From positions 9,728,064 through 9,792,063 of the forward strand of contig CM061536.1 in assembly GCA_030545055.2 (NCBI GenBank): a DNA stretch of 64,000 bases, read 5' to 3'. Of this stretch, positions 11,010 to 21,744 are shown in pieces (position 1 is the first letter of the stretch; the number at the start of each line of letters is the position of its first letter). Made by a program: the position numbers and the translations under genes. This DNA comes from Neoaliturus tenellus (Eukaryota > Arthropoda > Insecta > Hemiptera > Cicadellidae). The notes beneath the pieces were generated by a model that was not told where the DNA came from, made no database searches, and saw nothing but the letters and a program-made list of their open reading frames with translations.

Positions 11010-11040
11010 TTTTAACTTGATTGAGCTATGATATTTATGT

Positions 11041-13177
11041 TTTTATTACACAAATTATCAAAAAAATAATATAGATACAATTTAATTTTAGGTTATATTT
11101 CCAATTCAATATATTTTCTGGCTTATTATTTTAAGATAAATATATTCACAAAGAATGTATAAGTATGTCAAATAAAATTTTAAATCCTGTGATACCTAAT
11201 ATAACTATTACTTACTGAATAAAGAAAATTTTATAATATTATCTGTTAAAATGAGAGGCACAAATTTTTGCTTTCAAATCACTTGCAATCAGCTGCATTA
11301 TTCTACAATATAATTTTTTTTACAAACTAGTTTGGTAAAATAAATTATATAAACCAACTTAGCTAATCAAATATAATTTAATAAACTGAAGAACATGTTT
11401 AGGATAGTATTTAGCATAACATTAACTTTGTATAAAAAATATTGTTTTTAAATTTTGTTATAAATTGTTACTTCTATAATAATCATTTGTTAAACTACAA
11501 TGTTGTTTTGTCTATATGTACATAGGTTACAAAGAAATTTATTTACTTAGTTGATCATATAACTATCGAATAAAGTACTCGTATATTCGATAGTCAAATA
11601 AAACTTTAGAAAATTTCTAAACAAAAAATGGACCCGATTAGACATACCCGATTAGATCTAGTCCAGAAGCTTAAATGGTTTTTAAAAATATAGCAAATTA
11701 AGAAATTGATATATCAATATGGATGAAAAACTATTGACAGGACTCGAGTTTGTTTTCTATTTGATTGGTTTTAGTCAAAAACTTCGTATATTAGCATCTT
11801 AAACCTCTGTATAAAATATTTCAGTTAACGTTCACCCCGTGGACGCCATGGAGGGCTGGCCTATTTCTCTCTGACGCTGACAAAAGCTGACAACACGAGG
11901 CGCAAATGAGGGACATTGTTGACTAACTGTTTAGCAAATGATGAGCTTTCGCTACTCCGCGCTACAAACACGGTTTTACGTTGCGCTGCTTCCAAATGTT
12001 GATCTGCACATTATTATATTTTCTCCCCTAAATGTTGTTTTGTCAATCTTTCCAATTTGAGTTGTACTCACTTTAATATTCATATAAATCATTTCGGTAA
12101 GTCTATTTTTTCCTATTTCTATGATGCCAGAGACCACACCAGGAATCTAATTTTTATTTTATTTTATTCATAGATGTAATTAAGAACCAGTCACATGGTA
12201 GGCCTATCATTATTTCTTATTTTTTCATACTCAATAATAAATTTATTTATCTATTTACCAATGTTCTTTAAATATGACTCCACTTTTATAGAATTTAAAT
12301 AGTTTATAACGTTTATTATATTAAAAAAATATGCAGTCGAATCTTCTGGGTGAAAATTATATGAAAAATGTCCTTATTCTGAACTTAAACATCAAAACAG
12401 AGATATAACTATTGCTCCATTGTTAATTGTTGTTATCTACAGTTTAATATTTCATTATTATTGGATTTTTTTCCTTCTAACAACATTTTACAATTATTTT
12501 TTATTTAATTTAAACTTTAAATTACTTAAAATGTATGAAATTTATTAATTTAAAATAATTTTATTGCATGTTAAAAAATATTTAAATTTAATATAGGTCA
12601 CAATCTTTAATATCAATTTAGAAAGACTGGAGTGCAGTAAATTTCATTATTTCTTTTTCAGCATTACAAGGCAAACATTGAGTAGGCCTAATAAGTGGAG
12701 TAAAGGTCGGCAGCAGTTTGGTATTGAAAGATGTAACGGAAGATGAGTCAAATTCAGATCAAATGTCTCAATATAGAGACATGGTGAGAGAGACTTTTTG
12801 ATCTGACTTCAATCAATGGATGAGCTCAGCTCATTGATGGATCATAACACACGCGCCTGCCTACAACGGCAATCAATCAGTCCATCCAAACACCTCCTAC
12901 ACCTCTAGGACGCTAGAAAGCGGGAGTTCATGAGTACAAAAAACAACACACGAGCGATTGCAGAAAGTAGAATTCTCAGTGGAGGGCAGAATCTACTACG
13001 ATAAGTAGTTACCTGAAATAAGTTGAAAACTGTGATGAGTTTGTGTTGACAACGTTAAATAAACCTTAATTTTGTTATAAGTGTACACGTGTGCTTTAGG
13101 GTTATTCTACTAGCTTTTTAAGGAAACTCTTATTTCGATTAAAAGTTTGTTGTCAAATTACCAATTAAATGAAGACG
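11041..13177. other. AT-rich interval, no gene seen
   Basis: No ORF with recognisable motifs. Two islands are less AT-rich (about 11830-12000 and 12840-12960) but show no convincing coding frame. TAGGCCTA palindromes occur at 12199 and 12683. Confidence 0.4.
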
Positions 13178-13711
13178 TGGCAATAGACAATAGACAATTT
13201 ACTTTATTTACATATTCGTTGAGAACAGTACAGTGCGTCAGGTTATATTGAGTTTATAATTGATTTAGTAAAAATTCTTTCTCTGTGTAGAAGGGCCTGT
13301 CCTGTAACCATGCTGTTTTCTTTAGTTTTTAGACTGATTCTTTCTTGATGTTGTCTGGAAGGTGGTTGTAGAACAGCGCTCCTCTGTAGGATGGCTTCTT
13401 TTCATACAGGCTGAGTCGGTGTATGGGAAGGGTGAAGTTCAAGGCATGTCATGTGAAATGGGGGTGAAGGTCATCATTTCTTGTTTGATGTGTGAGTACA
13501 GCATGTAGCACTGCCTCGCGTATATAGAGGGACGTTACCGTGAGTATTTTTAGTTCTTTAAATTTAACTCGACAGCTTTCTTGCATTTTGAGTCCTGTCA
13601 TACATCTCAATGCCCTTTTTTGATGCACTAATACTCTCTCCAGGTAACTGTTGGTGGTTCCTCCCCACTATGCCATACAGAAGGTGGCTTTCAGAGACTT
13701 CAGAGACTTCA

Positions 13712-13978
13712 TTTGAAACACCGACGCACTTTGGCGTATTTTAAGGTGAGTATGACTGAAGGGGTGAGTGTGATGATTGTGATGGATCAGATGAGGTGTA
13801 GCTTTGTTACTGACAAATATCAGCTGTTTTTATTTGTCAGGATCATTAATTAATAGCCCAATGACCAAAGGCAGCTGGGTCCAGTATCGAACCATCAAAA
13901 AGCACTAACTTTTCTCAGGATCGAACCGGCTACCTTCAGATTCAAAGGCGAGCTCTTTAACCACTCAGCTACCCAGCC
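13712..13978 (-). mobile_element. tRNA-derived SINE inserted in a LINE
   Basis: On the minus strand it starts TGGCTGGGTAGCTGAGTGGT, with the B box GGTTCGATCC. Then come GCTATTAATTAATGATCCTG and AGCTACACCTCATCTGATCC, ending near GGTGTTTCAAATGA. It interrupts the LINE RT frame. Its body matches the copy at 60105-60370. Confidence 0.75.
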
Positions 13979-14645
13979 AGTCAGTTTCGAAAAGTGAGTG
14001 ATAGGCAGTTTTTGCAGTGTTTAGATCACTTATGTGCATCATCCTTCTGATGACATATATACCAGAGCAGAGTTTCTTGCACAGAGTTGTTACATGTTGC
14101 TGCCAATTGAGTTTTTCATCCATAATGACACCGAGATACTTTGTGCTGCATTCAGCTTGTATGCCTTGTAAAGTTATATTTGCATCTTTGTTTTTTGTGG
14201 TGTAGTTAATTTGCACGGTTTTACTTTCGTTCAGTGCTAGTTCATTGTTGTTGCAATATTCTTTAGTTTTACTCAAACTTGTGTTTGCATGTAACCTCAG
14301 TGTGTCTTTTGATTTACTTGCTATGGTGATAACTGTGTCGTCTGCATACATGGTTGTTTTGCAAGAATGTCCAAGATGGTTTGGGAGGTCATTTGTGAGA
14401 AGAAGGAATGACACTGGGCCGAGTACTGAGCCCTGCGGTACGCCTCTTCTTATGGGAACTCTTTCAGAGTGTACTTTCTGCTTTGTGCCCTTTTGTAGAT
14501 CTGCTATTTCCACGAGTTGTTGTCTGTTGTTAAGATATCTACATAACCTCTGTGCTGTTTTACCCTTAATGCCTAAGGCTTGTAGTTTGTTGAGAAGCAG
14601 GTTGTGATTAAGGCAGTCAAATGCCTTGCTAAAGTCTAGAAACAA
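13965..14645 (-). pseudogene. LINE reverse transcriptase fragment
   Basis: The frame holds the core of a LINE RT: FLDFSKAFDCLNHNLLLNKL, RRGVPQGSVLGPVSFLLLTN, MYADDTVI with the catalytic YADD, then KYLGVIMDEKLNWQQHV. The N-terminal RT motifs and the endonuclease are missing, so it is 5' truncated. At the other end the reading frame passes into the SINE (SLFETD|WLGS), so the last residues are SINE-encoded. The LINE continues beyond the SINE with LLYGIV, a one-base shift, then WGGTTNSYLERVL. Downstream frames contain further stops. Confidence 0.8.
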
Positions 14646-14699
14646 GCTGGTGACTAAGCAGCCTGCCTCTAATTGGTCAATGAATTTTGCTTCACTGCA

Positions 14700-14835
14700 A
14701 AATACAAAAAAAGGTTTTCCATGTTATTTTTATGGAAGTTAATAAAATCTTATATCACTTATTTAATAACATTATTCAATAAAATTTGGTATGCCTTCAT
14801 TAGGTGATGAGTAACTAATATTTAGTAAAAAACTG
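14700..14835. repeat. Fragment of the hairpin-ended family H1
   Basis: TTTCCATGTTATTTTTATGG and AATTTGGTATGCCTTCATTA match the interior of the copy at 52421-53163 (about 52920-53030). Both ends are missing. Confidence 0.5.
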
Positions 14836-14921
14836 AATTTTAAATCCCATGGCATTTCAATTGGAAATAACTGGTGTATCAACATAATCATCTGATTAGC
14901 TGACTTTCTGCATTTGTCATA

Positions 14922-15307
14922 GTACCAGGAGGACCGAGCGTTGCTCGGTGAAATATTGGTAAATTTAAATATCAGAATAAACTTTATTGACATTTAATAT
15001 GCAGTACATAAACAGCTGTTACATTTCTTTTTGAAGTTCTGAATGTACTTCTTGTTTATATGTTGTTAATTCGTTGCCAACATGGCAACCCATAAGCCCA
15101 ATGTTAAAATTTTGTAATTTTAAACTTTAATTTTTACCAAAATTAGATTTTCCCTGGGGGGCTCCCCTGACCCATCTCAATCGTATTTTTAAGGTAAAAC
15201 TAAGTTTATTCCAAAATTTGAAGGAAATCGTCGGAGCCATTTTTGAGATAATTGTGCAAGCAAGCAAACAAGCAAACAAGCAAACATTGCTCGTATAAGA
15301 GTATAAT
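14922..15307 (-). mobile_element. Helitron-like non-autonomous element
   Basis: On the minus strand it ends with the perfect hairpin ACCGAGCAACGCTCGGT followed by CCTCCTGGTAC, then T. The 5' side reads TATACTCTTATACGAGCAAT, with the first three or four bases changed. It is a close sibling of 38008-38377 along its length, including the GCTTG repeats and GTAACAGCTGTTTATGTACT. Confidence 0.65.
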
Positions 15308-16235
15308 TAATGTTTACATTTTGGGATTTGTAAACAGATCTTTCTTTGTGCATTGCACCTCTCGCCATTACAATAATTTTTCACTGTTCTTAAAACGAGT
15401 TAAATCTGTAATTAATATGATTATGAGTAATTAATGTGAATAACTCATTTGAATACACCTATTATATAATGAAACATTGTGTTTTCTTGTATGGATAAAC
15501 AATTTAAGTAATATTTTAAGGTATTTTAAACACAACTTTAATACATTATGTTACTCACTTATAAAACCAAGTATATTCTTTATCAAACCATTGGAAATCC
15601 GCCATGCCCGCAGGTGTGCTGCGACGGGGTATTTATTTAACATAACTTGATCTTTGACATACTGCATCGTGAATAGGGATCAATAGATTTTCTTTATTAA
15701 AACATCCCTACATTGAGAAACCTATATACTTAGTCCCATAGTGTTCTAGGAAGAAATAGTCAGGTATATCGCAAACCCCCATAGGGCACGCAAGTCTGCT
15801 GGGACGGGGGTTCATGATATCGACGGAGAGTGCGAGACGAGTGATGGATCGTCCTTCATCCGCCGCTAGCCCTCAGGCCACAATATCATTCGTTTCAGCA
15901 AATAATATTCCACAGCTCACTGCCAAAGCGATATCCGTCTGACGATTGTGAAAACCAATTCGTATGGCTTACATTGATTATTTTAATTTGATATGTTTGT
16001 TAACTTGAATCTAGGCTACTCGTTTCTTTCTGAAATCAAACTTCTGTTTCAAATGATAGGGGTTTTAAATTATGACCTCTTCTCGACCAGGAAGCAATCT
16101 TAAGCCAGCTAAAAGGTGGTTTTCAGTTTTAATAAAAAACAGAATGGTGACTCTGAGGTTTTAAAACAAAAATATAATTCAAAACTGAAAATAACGGAAG
16201 TTTACCTTGACTCGGTCAGAATTCATTATGACAAT
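15308..16235. other. Non-coding interval with eroded repeat ends
   Basis: Two stretches, about 15595-15640 (GGAAATCC...CTGCGACGGGGTA) and 15768-15815 (CTGCTGGGACGGGGG), look like decayed left ends of the H1 family. No gene is supported. Confidence 0.4.
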
Positions 16236-16357
16236 TTTTAGCGAATTTCACATAGGGAATAAGCTATTACCGTAGGTCTCATGGTAAGACCTAAGCCCGG
16301 GACCATGTTACTTTTTCGTTTTGAGGTGCCCAGAGACCAAAAATAATAGTCATTAAA

Positions 16358-16393
<36 letters not shown>

Positions 16394-17180
16394 CTAGACA
16401 CGATAACTCTCGTAAAAATGGTCCGATCGACACCAAATTTGGTAGAGATGTGTAATCCTACGTTTATTCGGATGAGTTCGAAAACCAGACATATCGACCC
16501 ACCGTAAGGGGTAGTTTTGGGGGGTTTTGTACCCCAAAAATGGGTTTTTCGCATTTTTCATATGTAAATTTTAAAAATTTTTAATTTTTATTTTGACCAT
16601 TGGATTTAGCCAAAAAAAAACACACAATTTAGTATTTTGAAGCTTTGCTCTATCTCCATTGGTTACTGAGATATTACAAAGTCTAAAGACAGTACATTGT
16701 CTTTTGGGGCTCCAATGTTAATCTTATGGAGAATAAGGATGTGTTAATATTTCACTTATTAACCAATATTTTCGGATGAAACTTGGTATTTAGCTTCATT
16801 TGGTTGAGATTCATCCATTTAAGGTAAAAAATCTTGGTTTTTGTACTTATCATGGCAGCAAACCTGCATACTCTTTTCCCATGTTAATCATATGGAAAAT
16901 AGGCAAACTCTTTTATTTATGGACAGATATTGATGAAACTTACTATACGGCTTTATATGGTCGAAATAAATTTTTTCTATGCTAAAAACCTACTTTTAGT
17001 GTCCCCCGTGGCAGCATACCTGCATACTCTTTCCCTATATTTATCTTAAGGAGAATAGACATTTATTTCCCTATTTATGAGCACGTGATGAAATTGTGTT
17101 TACAAGTTTAGCTGGTCAAAATTAATATTACTAATTTGGAAATTCGCTGAGTACGCAGGTCTGCTGCGACGGGGGGTATT
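16236..17180 (-). mobile_element. Hairpin-ended interspersed element (family H1), copy 3
   Basis: On the minus strand it runs from TACCCCCCGTCGCAGCAGAC near 17180 to TTCGCTAAAAA near 16236. A (TA)n tract lies at 16361-16389. It belongs to the same subfamily as copy 2 (37709-39095), sharing CCGATCGACACCAAATTTGG. It supplies the empty site for the Helitron-like insertion in copy 2. Confidence 0.65.
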
Positions 17181-17794
17181 TTTAATTTACATTTATTTAG
17201 AGAGAGATTCAAATATAAAAATTTTATTTTTTGTTACAAAGTTGGAAATATTTTTTAGTTTCTTAATGTGTGCTTTATTAAACGATTTTGACCCGTATGA
17301 AATGTGATTTACATGTTTTAAGTAAATTGCATGACCGTGTTTAAATAAATACAATATAAGACTAAAACTTAAAATACTATATAATTGAACCCCGAAGTTT
17401 CAGTTAAATATAATCAACAGATATGATCCCAAACCGTCACATCTGGCAATAGGATTTGGTGGTGAAGTATAAAAGTTTAACAAGTAATGACAAACTTTCT
17501 TTGTATAATCTAACTTTTCATATCACAGTAGCACTTTTACCGTATTTTTATCTTTTTCAGTATTGCAGGGTTGTAATATTGAAGTTTTTGTACAGAATTT
17601 CGCATTCATTAATTTTACTTATTGTCATTGTTTTGCATTATTGTGTATTTTTGCCTAATCAAAACAATGGTTTAAATATACATTTAAATTTACCTGGCAA
17701 CTTAAAATTACTTTTAGTAGATGTAGTTGCAGAAAATTCCAAATTTAGACCTACTGTATCTGTCAATTCAAGTTACTCGTTTATAATATGTCAC
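17181..17794. other. AT-rich interval, no supported gene
   Basis: A 125-codon open frame (17456-17833) is hydrophobic and AT-driven, and its end lies inside the next transposon. I do not support it as a gene. Confidence 0.4.
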
Positions 17795-18571
17795 TCAACG
17801 AGGTTAAATAGATTTAGAGTGCTCAACACATGATTTACGCCATTTATTTACCCATAATTCCCATTATTTTCTTGGCAACCATCCCACGCTTTATCCTCAT
17901 TTCTTTGTTTAGTTGTTTTAACTATTCTGATTGGTCGCTACAAGCATTGAGTAATGGAAGTTATTTCATAACGTATTGTGCTCAAGCAATGTTAAAATAT
18001 TGAAACGCTGAACGAAAAGATCGTCCGCTAGGGGCGCCACTAACTGGCAACCAATTAGATTAACCGAAAGCTTTCAACAATCGATAGATCGATTCATTTC
18101 GATTGATTCCTCCATAGTTTTCTACTAAGGAGATAACTATCGTTTTGATGCAAAATTTAGTCGATACAGAAAACACACAGCTGTTTCAACAATCGATAGT
18201 TGCCATGAAACAGGTCTGAGTCCTGTGGCAAGCGTTTCTTTATTCCCTATCTCCTGACCACTCCATACGTAATGAAATAACGTCCATATTTACTCTGCTA
18301 CAAGCTTCAAAAATTACAGATGATACTTTTGAAACATTTGTTAATTTGTTTTTTGTTTTTAATTAGTTTGATTTGATGGTCTGTGGCCAGACTGTTGAAG
18401 TTGGCTACCATAGCAACGACGTATGGGTGTGCGTAAAATGGTAAATAACTGGTGGGAAAGTATGTAAACAAATTACTCGTTACCAAAAAACTGTGGGAGT
18501 CGTGGGGAAAATGGCGCAAATCAAGAGGGGACAATTTTCCCTCACACTCTACATTTATTTAACCTCGTTGA
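17795..18571. mobile_element. Non-autonomous TIR element with 6-bp target duplication
   Basis: TIRs TCAACGAGGTTAAATAGATT / TCAACGAGGTTAAATAAATG continue as TAGAGTG on both sides. The element is flanked by TGTCAC on the left (17789-17794) and right (18572-18577). Inside, ATTTACGCCAT and GCGTAAAATGG-like blocks also mirror each other. No transposase is present. A 6-bp duplication does not fit the commonest superfamilies. Confidence 0.75.
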
Positions 18572-18577
18572 TGTCAC

Positions 18578-19942
18578 TAAATTCTATAAACAGCTGTTCT
18601 CATAAGTATTGGGGAAAGTTCTCATTCAAAGTATGGAGTGAGAGAAGATTTTGGTAATGAAAATCTAGCTGATATTATAGTATTGCTGCAAGTCAGCGTA
18701 GCTATAACGAACTGAATCGGAAGGGTAAATATTCCCTCCATTTGGCATTGCAAAGCATGCCGGGTAGCAGATAGTACTGAATAATATTGATTTTTAATTT
18801 AAACCATTCGATGACTGAGGCACAATGTTTCACCTTTATTAATGACATTGACACGATGTCTCAGCCAGGGTAGGCCCTGGCTTGATCATGATCTGAGTTC
18901 AATATCCAAGAAATTGAATACGGATCTAGTCGCCATATACCAATTTTTAAATTAATTGTGTACATACTCGAGAGGGACAAAGCCAGGTTTTTGCAGTGTC
19001 TTAATAAAATGTTACGAAATTGACACTAGCGTAGATACGCATTGTAATGTCGGCAATGACACCCTTACCTTTGTAGACTAAGATAGAAGTCGGACAACGA
19101 GAATGGAATGAACATTTAGCTCGATCCTTCCCCTCACATCCTTGCTAGGCAGTCAAATGGTGCACAATTAGATTTTTCTCCATTTGTTCTTCTTTGAGGA
19201 GGATTCAACACAAAAATTTAAGAAAACACTGATTTTTACTGATCCTTTACAGAAAAATATTTGCTGAATTGGCTTTATTTCTTACATTTCTCGGAATACA
19301 AACACTGTTTCGTGCAAGTCTAAACACCACACCTTCGCACCTAGGAGACTGATCTGGAATAGATAATTTATAATAGAATACCATATTCGTGGCGTTGCTG
19401 TGACAAAGGTATCGTGCTTGCTCGGTGAACAGCATCGGGTTTCGGGTCCTGCAACTTGGTGTTACTTGTTTCTAAAATTAGGCTGATTATTTATTCTTTC
19501 TGATGTTTTTACTCGGCCAAGTAGCACGACGAAGCGCCGGATGTGGCGCCGTCGGTCACCATGACGACCGGAACTGATAATGATATCGATTGTCCAATCG
19601 TCCCGATACCATTGATAATAGTTCTGGAGAGGAACTTCAATTTATGTGGCGGACCTCGCGAAGCCCGACAAAACCTGACACGTGTTGGAAAAGGTGATGA
19701 TAAAATAATAAAAGCTGATACGTATTAGGCCTATGCTAACAAATATATAAATGAACTTAAAGTTTTAATGTGAAGACAACAATCGTTTTAATTGGGCGGA
19801 TTTAATCATGTATAAGAGTACTGTACAATTGTAAACTACCGTAAGAGGCGTGTTCGCTGATGCTATTAAACCATTAGAATACAAGAAGCTTTTTTACCTG
19901 CTTAAAGCTCCTTACAGTTAAGAGGGGAATAAAGGGCCCCTC
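18578..19942. other. Interval without supported gene
   Basis: No recognisable protein or repeat. A GC-richer patch at about 19515-19680 has an open frame of 61 codons (19543-19728) without known motifs. Confidence 0.35.
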
Positions 19943-20164
19943 TCAGAACGTCATGCAATGCTTCACCTGTTCCCATTTTCCACCTTTATTTAAGTCCAAT
20001 AAGACTTTAATCGCTTCCCCGGGATCAGTTTTGGTATAACATCCATGTTGAGCTGGCGCCGTGACCGCGCTTTCCAGCTCAAAAATATCAAAGGCGACAT
20101 TGGGTTTCTTAATAATAATATCCTTGATAGCAGTGACAGATTTAATTAAAAATGTATTAAACAT
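19943..20164 (-). CDS. Weak ORF of unknown nature
   Basis: A 73-residue frame, ATG to stop, with ordinary protein-like composition: KSVTAIKDIIIKKPNVAFD, then PAQHGCYTKTDPGEA. That is unlike the low-complexity shadows around it. I do not recognise it. It could be a remnant of a retroposed gene or an exon. There is no neighbouring exon I can join, and a stop lies shortly upstream. Confidence 0.25.
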   Translation of the reverse strand: MFNTFLIKSVTAIKDIIIKKPNVAFDIFELESAVTAPAQHGCYTKTDPGEAIKVLLDLNKGGKWEQVKHCMTF

Positions 20165-20254
20165 GTCAGGATGAATTGGAACATTGTGTGTGTTACTATT
20201 GGACTGCGAACTGCAAACTCTGCTTACTAATAGATTACTAATAGGGATTGTAGA

Positions 20255-20765
20255 TTAGGGTGGTTCACTTAAACTACCCTGCTGACTACGCATAAAACTT
20301 GATTGACTGGGTACCTCCGGTTGACCAATTACAGTACTGTATAAGTACTACCAACTATCTTAAACAACAGTAAAAAACGTCCATCCTCAAATTTCTACCC
20401 TAAGGGGTTATACGATTAAATCACCCTGCTGCTGACTGTGGAAAAATTTCGACTGACTATGAGAACTTCCAGTTGAGTTGTATGGGGATGGTTCAGTTCT
20501 AGTTGAAGGGGAACTTCATTATTGATTGAGATGGTAGCACTATAAGTACGAAATTTGAAGAGAATCGGTCAACAGCAAGTACTCAGTCAAGTTTTCTCCC
20601 CAGTCATCAGGGTGGTTTTAGTGAAGTACCCCTTAGAGTAGAAATTAAGCGATGGTAATTTTTTGAGGATAGTTGGTATGTATCACTCAAGTAAGAAATT
20701 TGAAGCGAATTGGTCAACAGGAAGTACCCAGCCAGTCAAAATTTGTTCTGGTCAGCAAAATAGAT
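20255..20765. repeat. Two units followed by their inverted copies
   Basis: Units of roughly 125-150 bases start with GGTGGTTCACTTAAACTACC and TTAAATCACCCTGCTGCTGA. They are mirrored by units ending GTCATCAGGGTGGTTTTAGT and CTGGTCAGCAAAATAG. Both orientations carry the core GGTCAACnGnAAGTACyCAG. Confidence 0.55.
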
Positions 20766-21744
20766 AGTCCCAACAAACACTGGGTAACTTGCTCTGAAGC
20801 TTCAACAAAACCACACTAGACAAATATGTTATTTGACTTAAGTGGGGCCGGGATATTAAATTCGCTCGCGGTATTTGATGTTGCAGCGGTCGGACTCCTG
20901 CACACAGGGCTAGTAGATGGAAATTTATAGTGGTCGCTGGTACTAGCTAGCGCTATAGGACGCCACTATTGTCTCTGTGTGCAGTTGGCTTTACAGAATG
21001 ATAAGTATCTTATCTTTACAACCACGTATTCAACAGAATTATTATTATCACTAAATTTTAATCCTATTATTATTTTTATTATTATTGATTTGGAAAGTTA
21101 TGGTGATAGGAATGGATTCCACAAATATACGAGACTCCATGTTGCTATAGATAAACTCAGAAGTCTTATCCTCACTCTGTAAAATAACCTACTCAAGAAG
21201 TGCGAGATTTAGATATTGGAAAATTCAAATTGAGATTGAGGGAGCAGTTAATTGATAGGCTATTATATTTCATTTGAGAACTAAACGTCAACTTCGATCA
21301 ACCTCAACTTCGATTAGCTTGTCTTGGCCTCCACCTATATAGTATTATTATATATTATTCTTGAGTTTTTTTATTGAATTTGAAGCTTTTTATCTGAGAC
21401 CTCGGTCAGTGACATAGTTACCAAGTATCAAGTAAGTAAGTATTAAACAAGATTATTATTGTTCTTACTAAGTATATATGAGCAAATTTAGAAAAGTTTC
21501 ATGGATAAATTACAAACTAGTCTCTTTGTAAAATAATAATAAGAAGAAGAAGAAGAAGATTTTGTTGTTTGATTGGTTGTTGGTTGTGTCAGTTGTCTGT
21601 GTCAAAGTTTTGAGGTTATGTCATCGTATATTGTAGCCTATTGCATTAATTGTGATGTATTTTAATGGTTTAGGTTTACGTTTCTTAATGATGTCACATT
21701 AACATCATTTTTTATTTTATAGGTTTAAGTCTATACAGTTTTAA

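Larger units (their letters stand above)
5495..11040 (-). mobile_element. Long LINE (CR1/Jockey-like group) with ORF1 and decayed ORF2
   Basis: On the minus strand the order is ORF1 (11009-8919), an overlapping endonuclease (about 8930-8385), reverse transcriptase (8357-6480), a C-terminal region (6479 to about 5660), and a (TAAA)n-type tail seen as TTTATTTATTTATTTA at about 5500-5540. The 3' end abuts the hairpin-ended element at 4650-5494. ORF1 is uninterrupted, while ORF2 has a frameshift and stops. A small unrelated repeat sits in the 3' region (about 5925-6130). No target duplication was found by eye. Confidence 0.8.
13178..14650 (-). mobile_element. 5'-truncated LINE, split by a SINE
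   Basis: Minus-strand RT from 14645 to 13965, then a SINE (13978 to about 13712), then the LINE C-terminus (NSYLERVLVHQKRALRCMTG, EAVLHAVLTHQTRNDDLHPH). The 3' end is near 13178, with AATAAAG followed by TTGTCTA repeats. Confidence 0.75.

Noticed and set aside
14017..14607. Plus-strand open frames opposite the LINE RT
   Set aside because: Shadows of the minus-strand RT frame, which carries YADD and GVPQG motifs.
17456..17833. 125-residue hydrophobic open frame
   Set aside because: AT-driven composition, no motifs, and it runs across the TIR element boundary at 17795.
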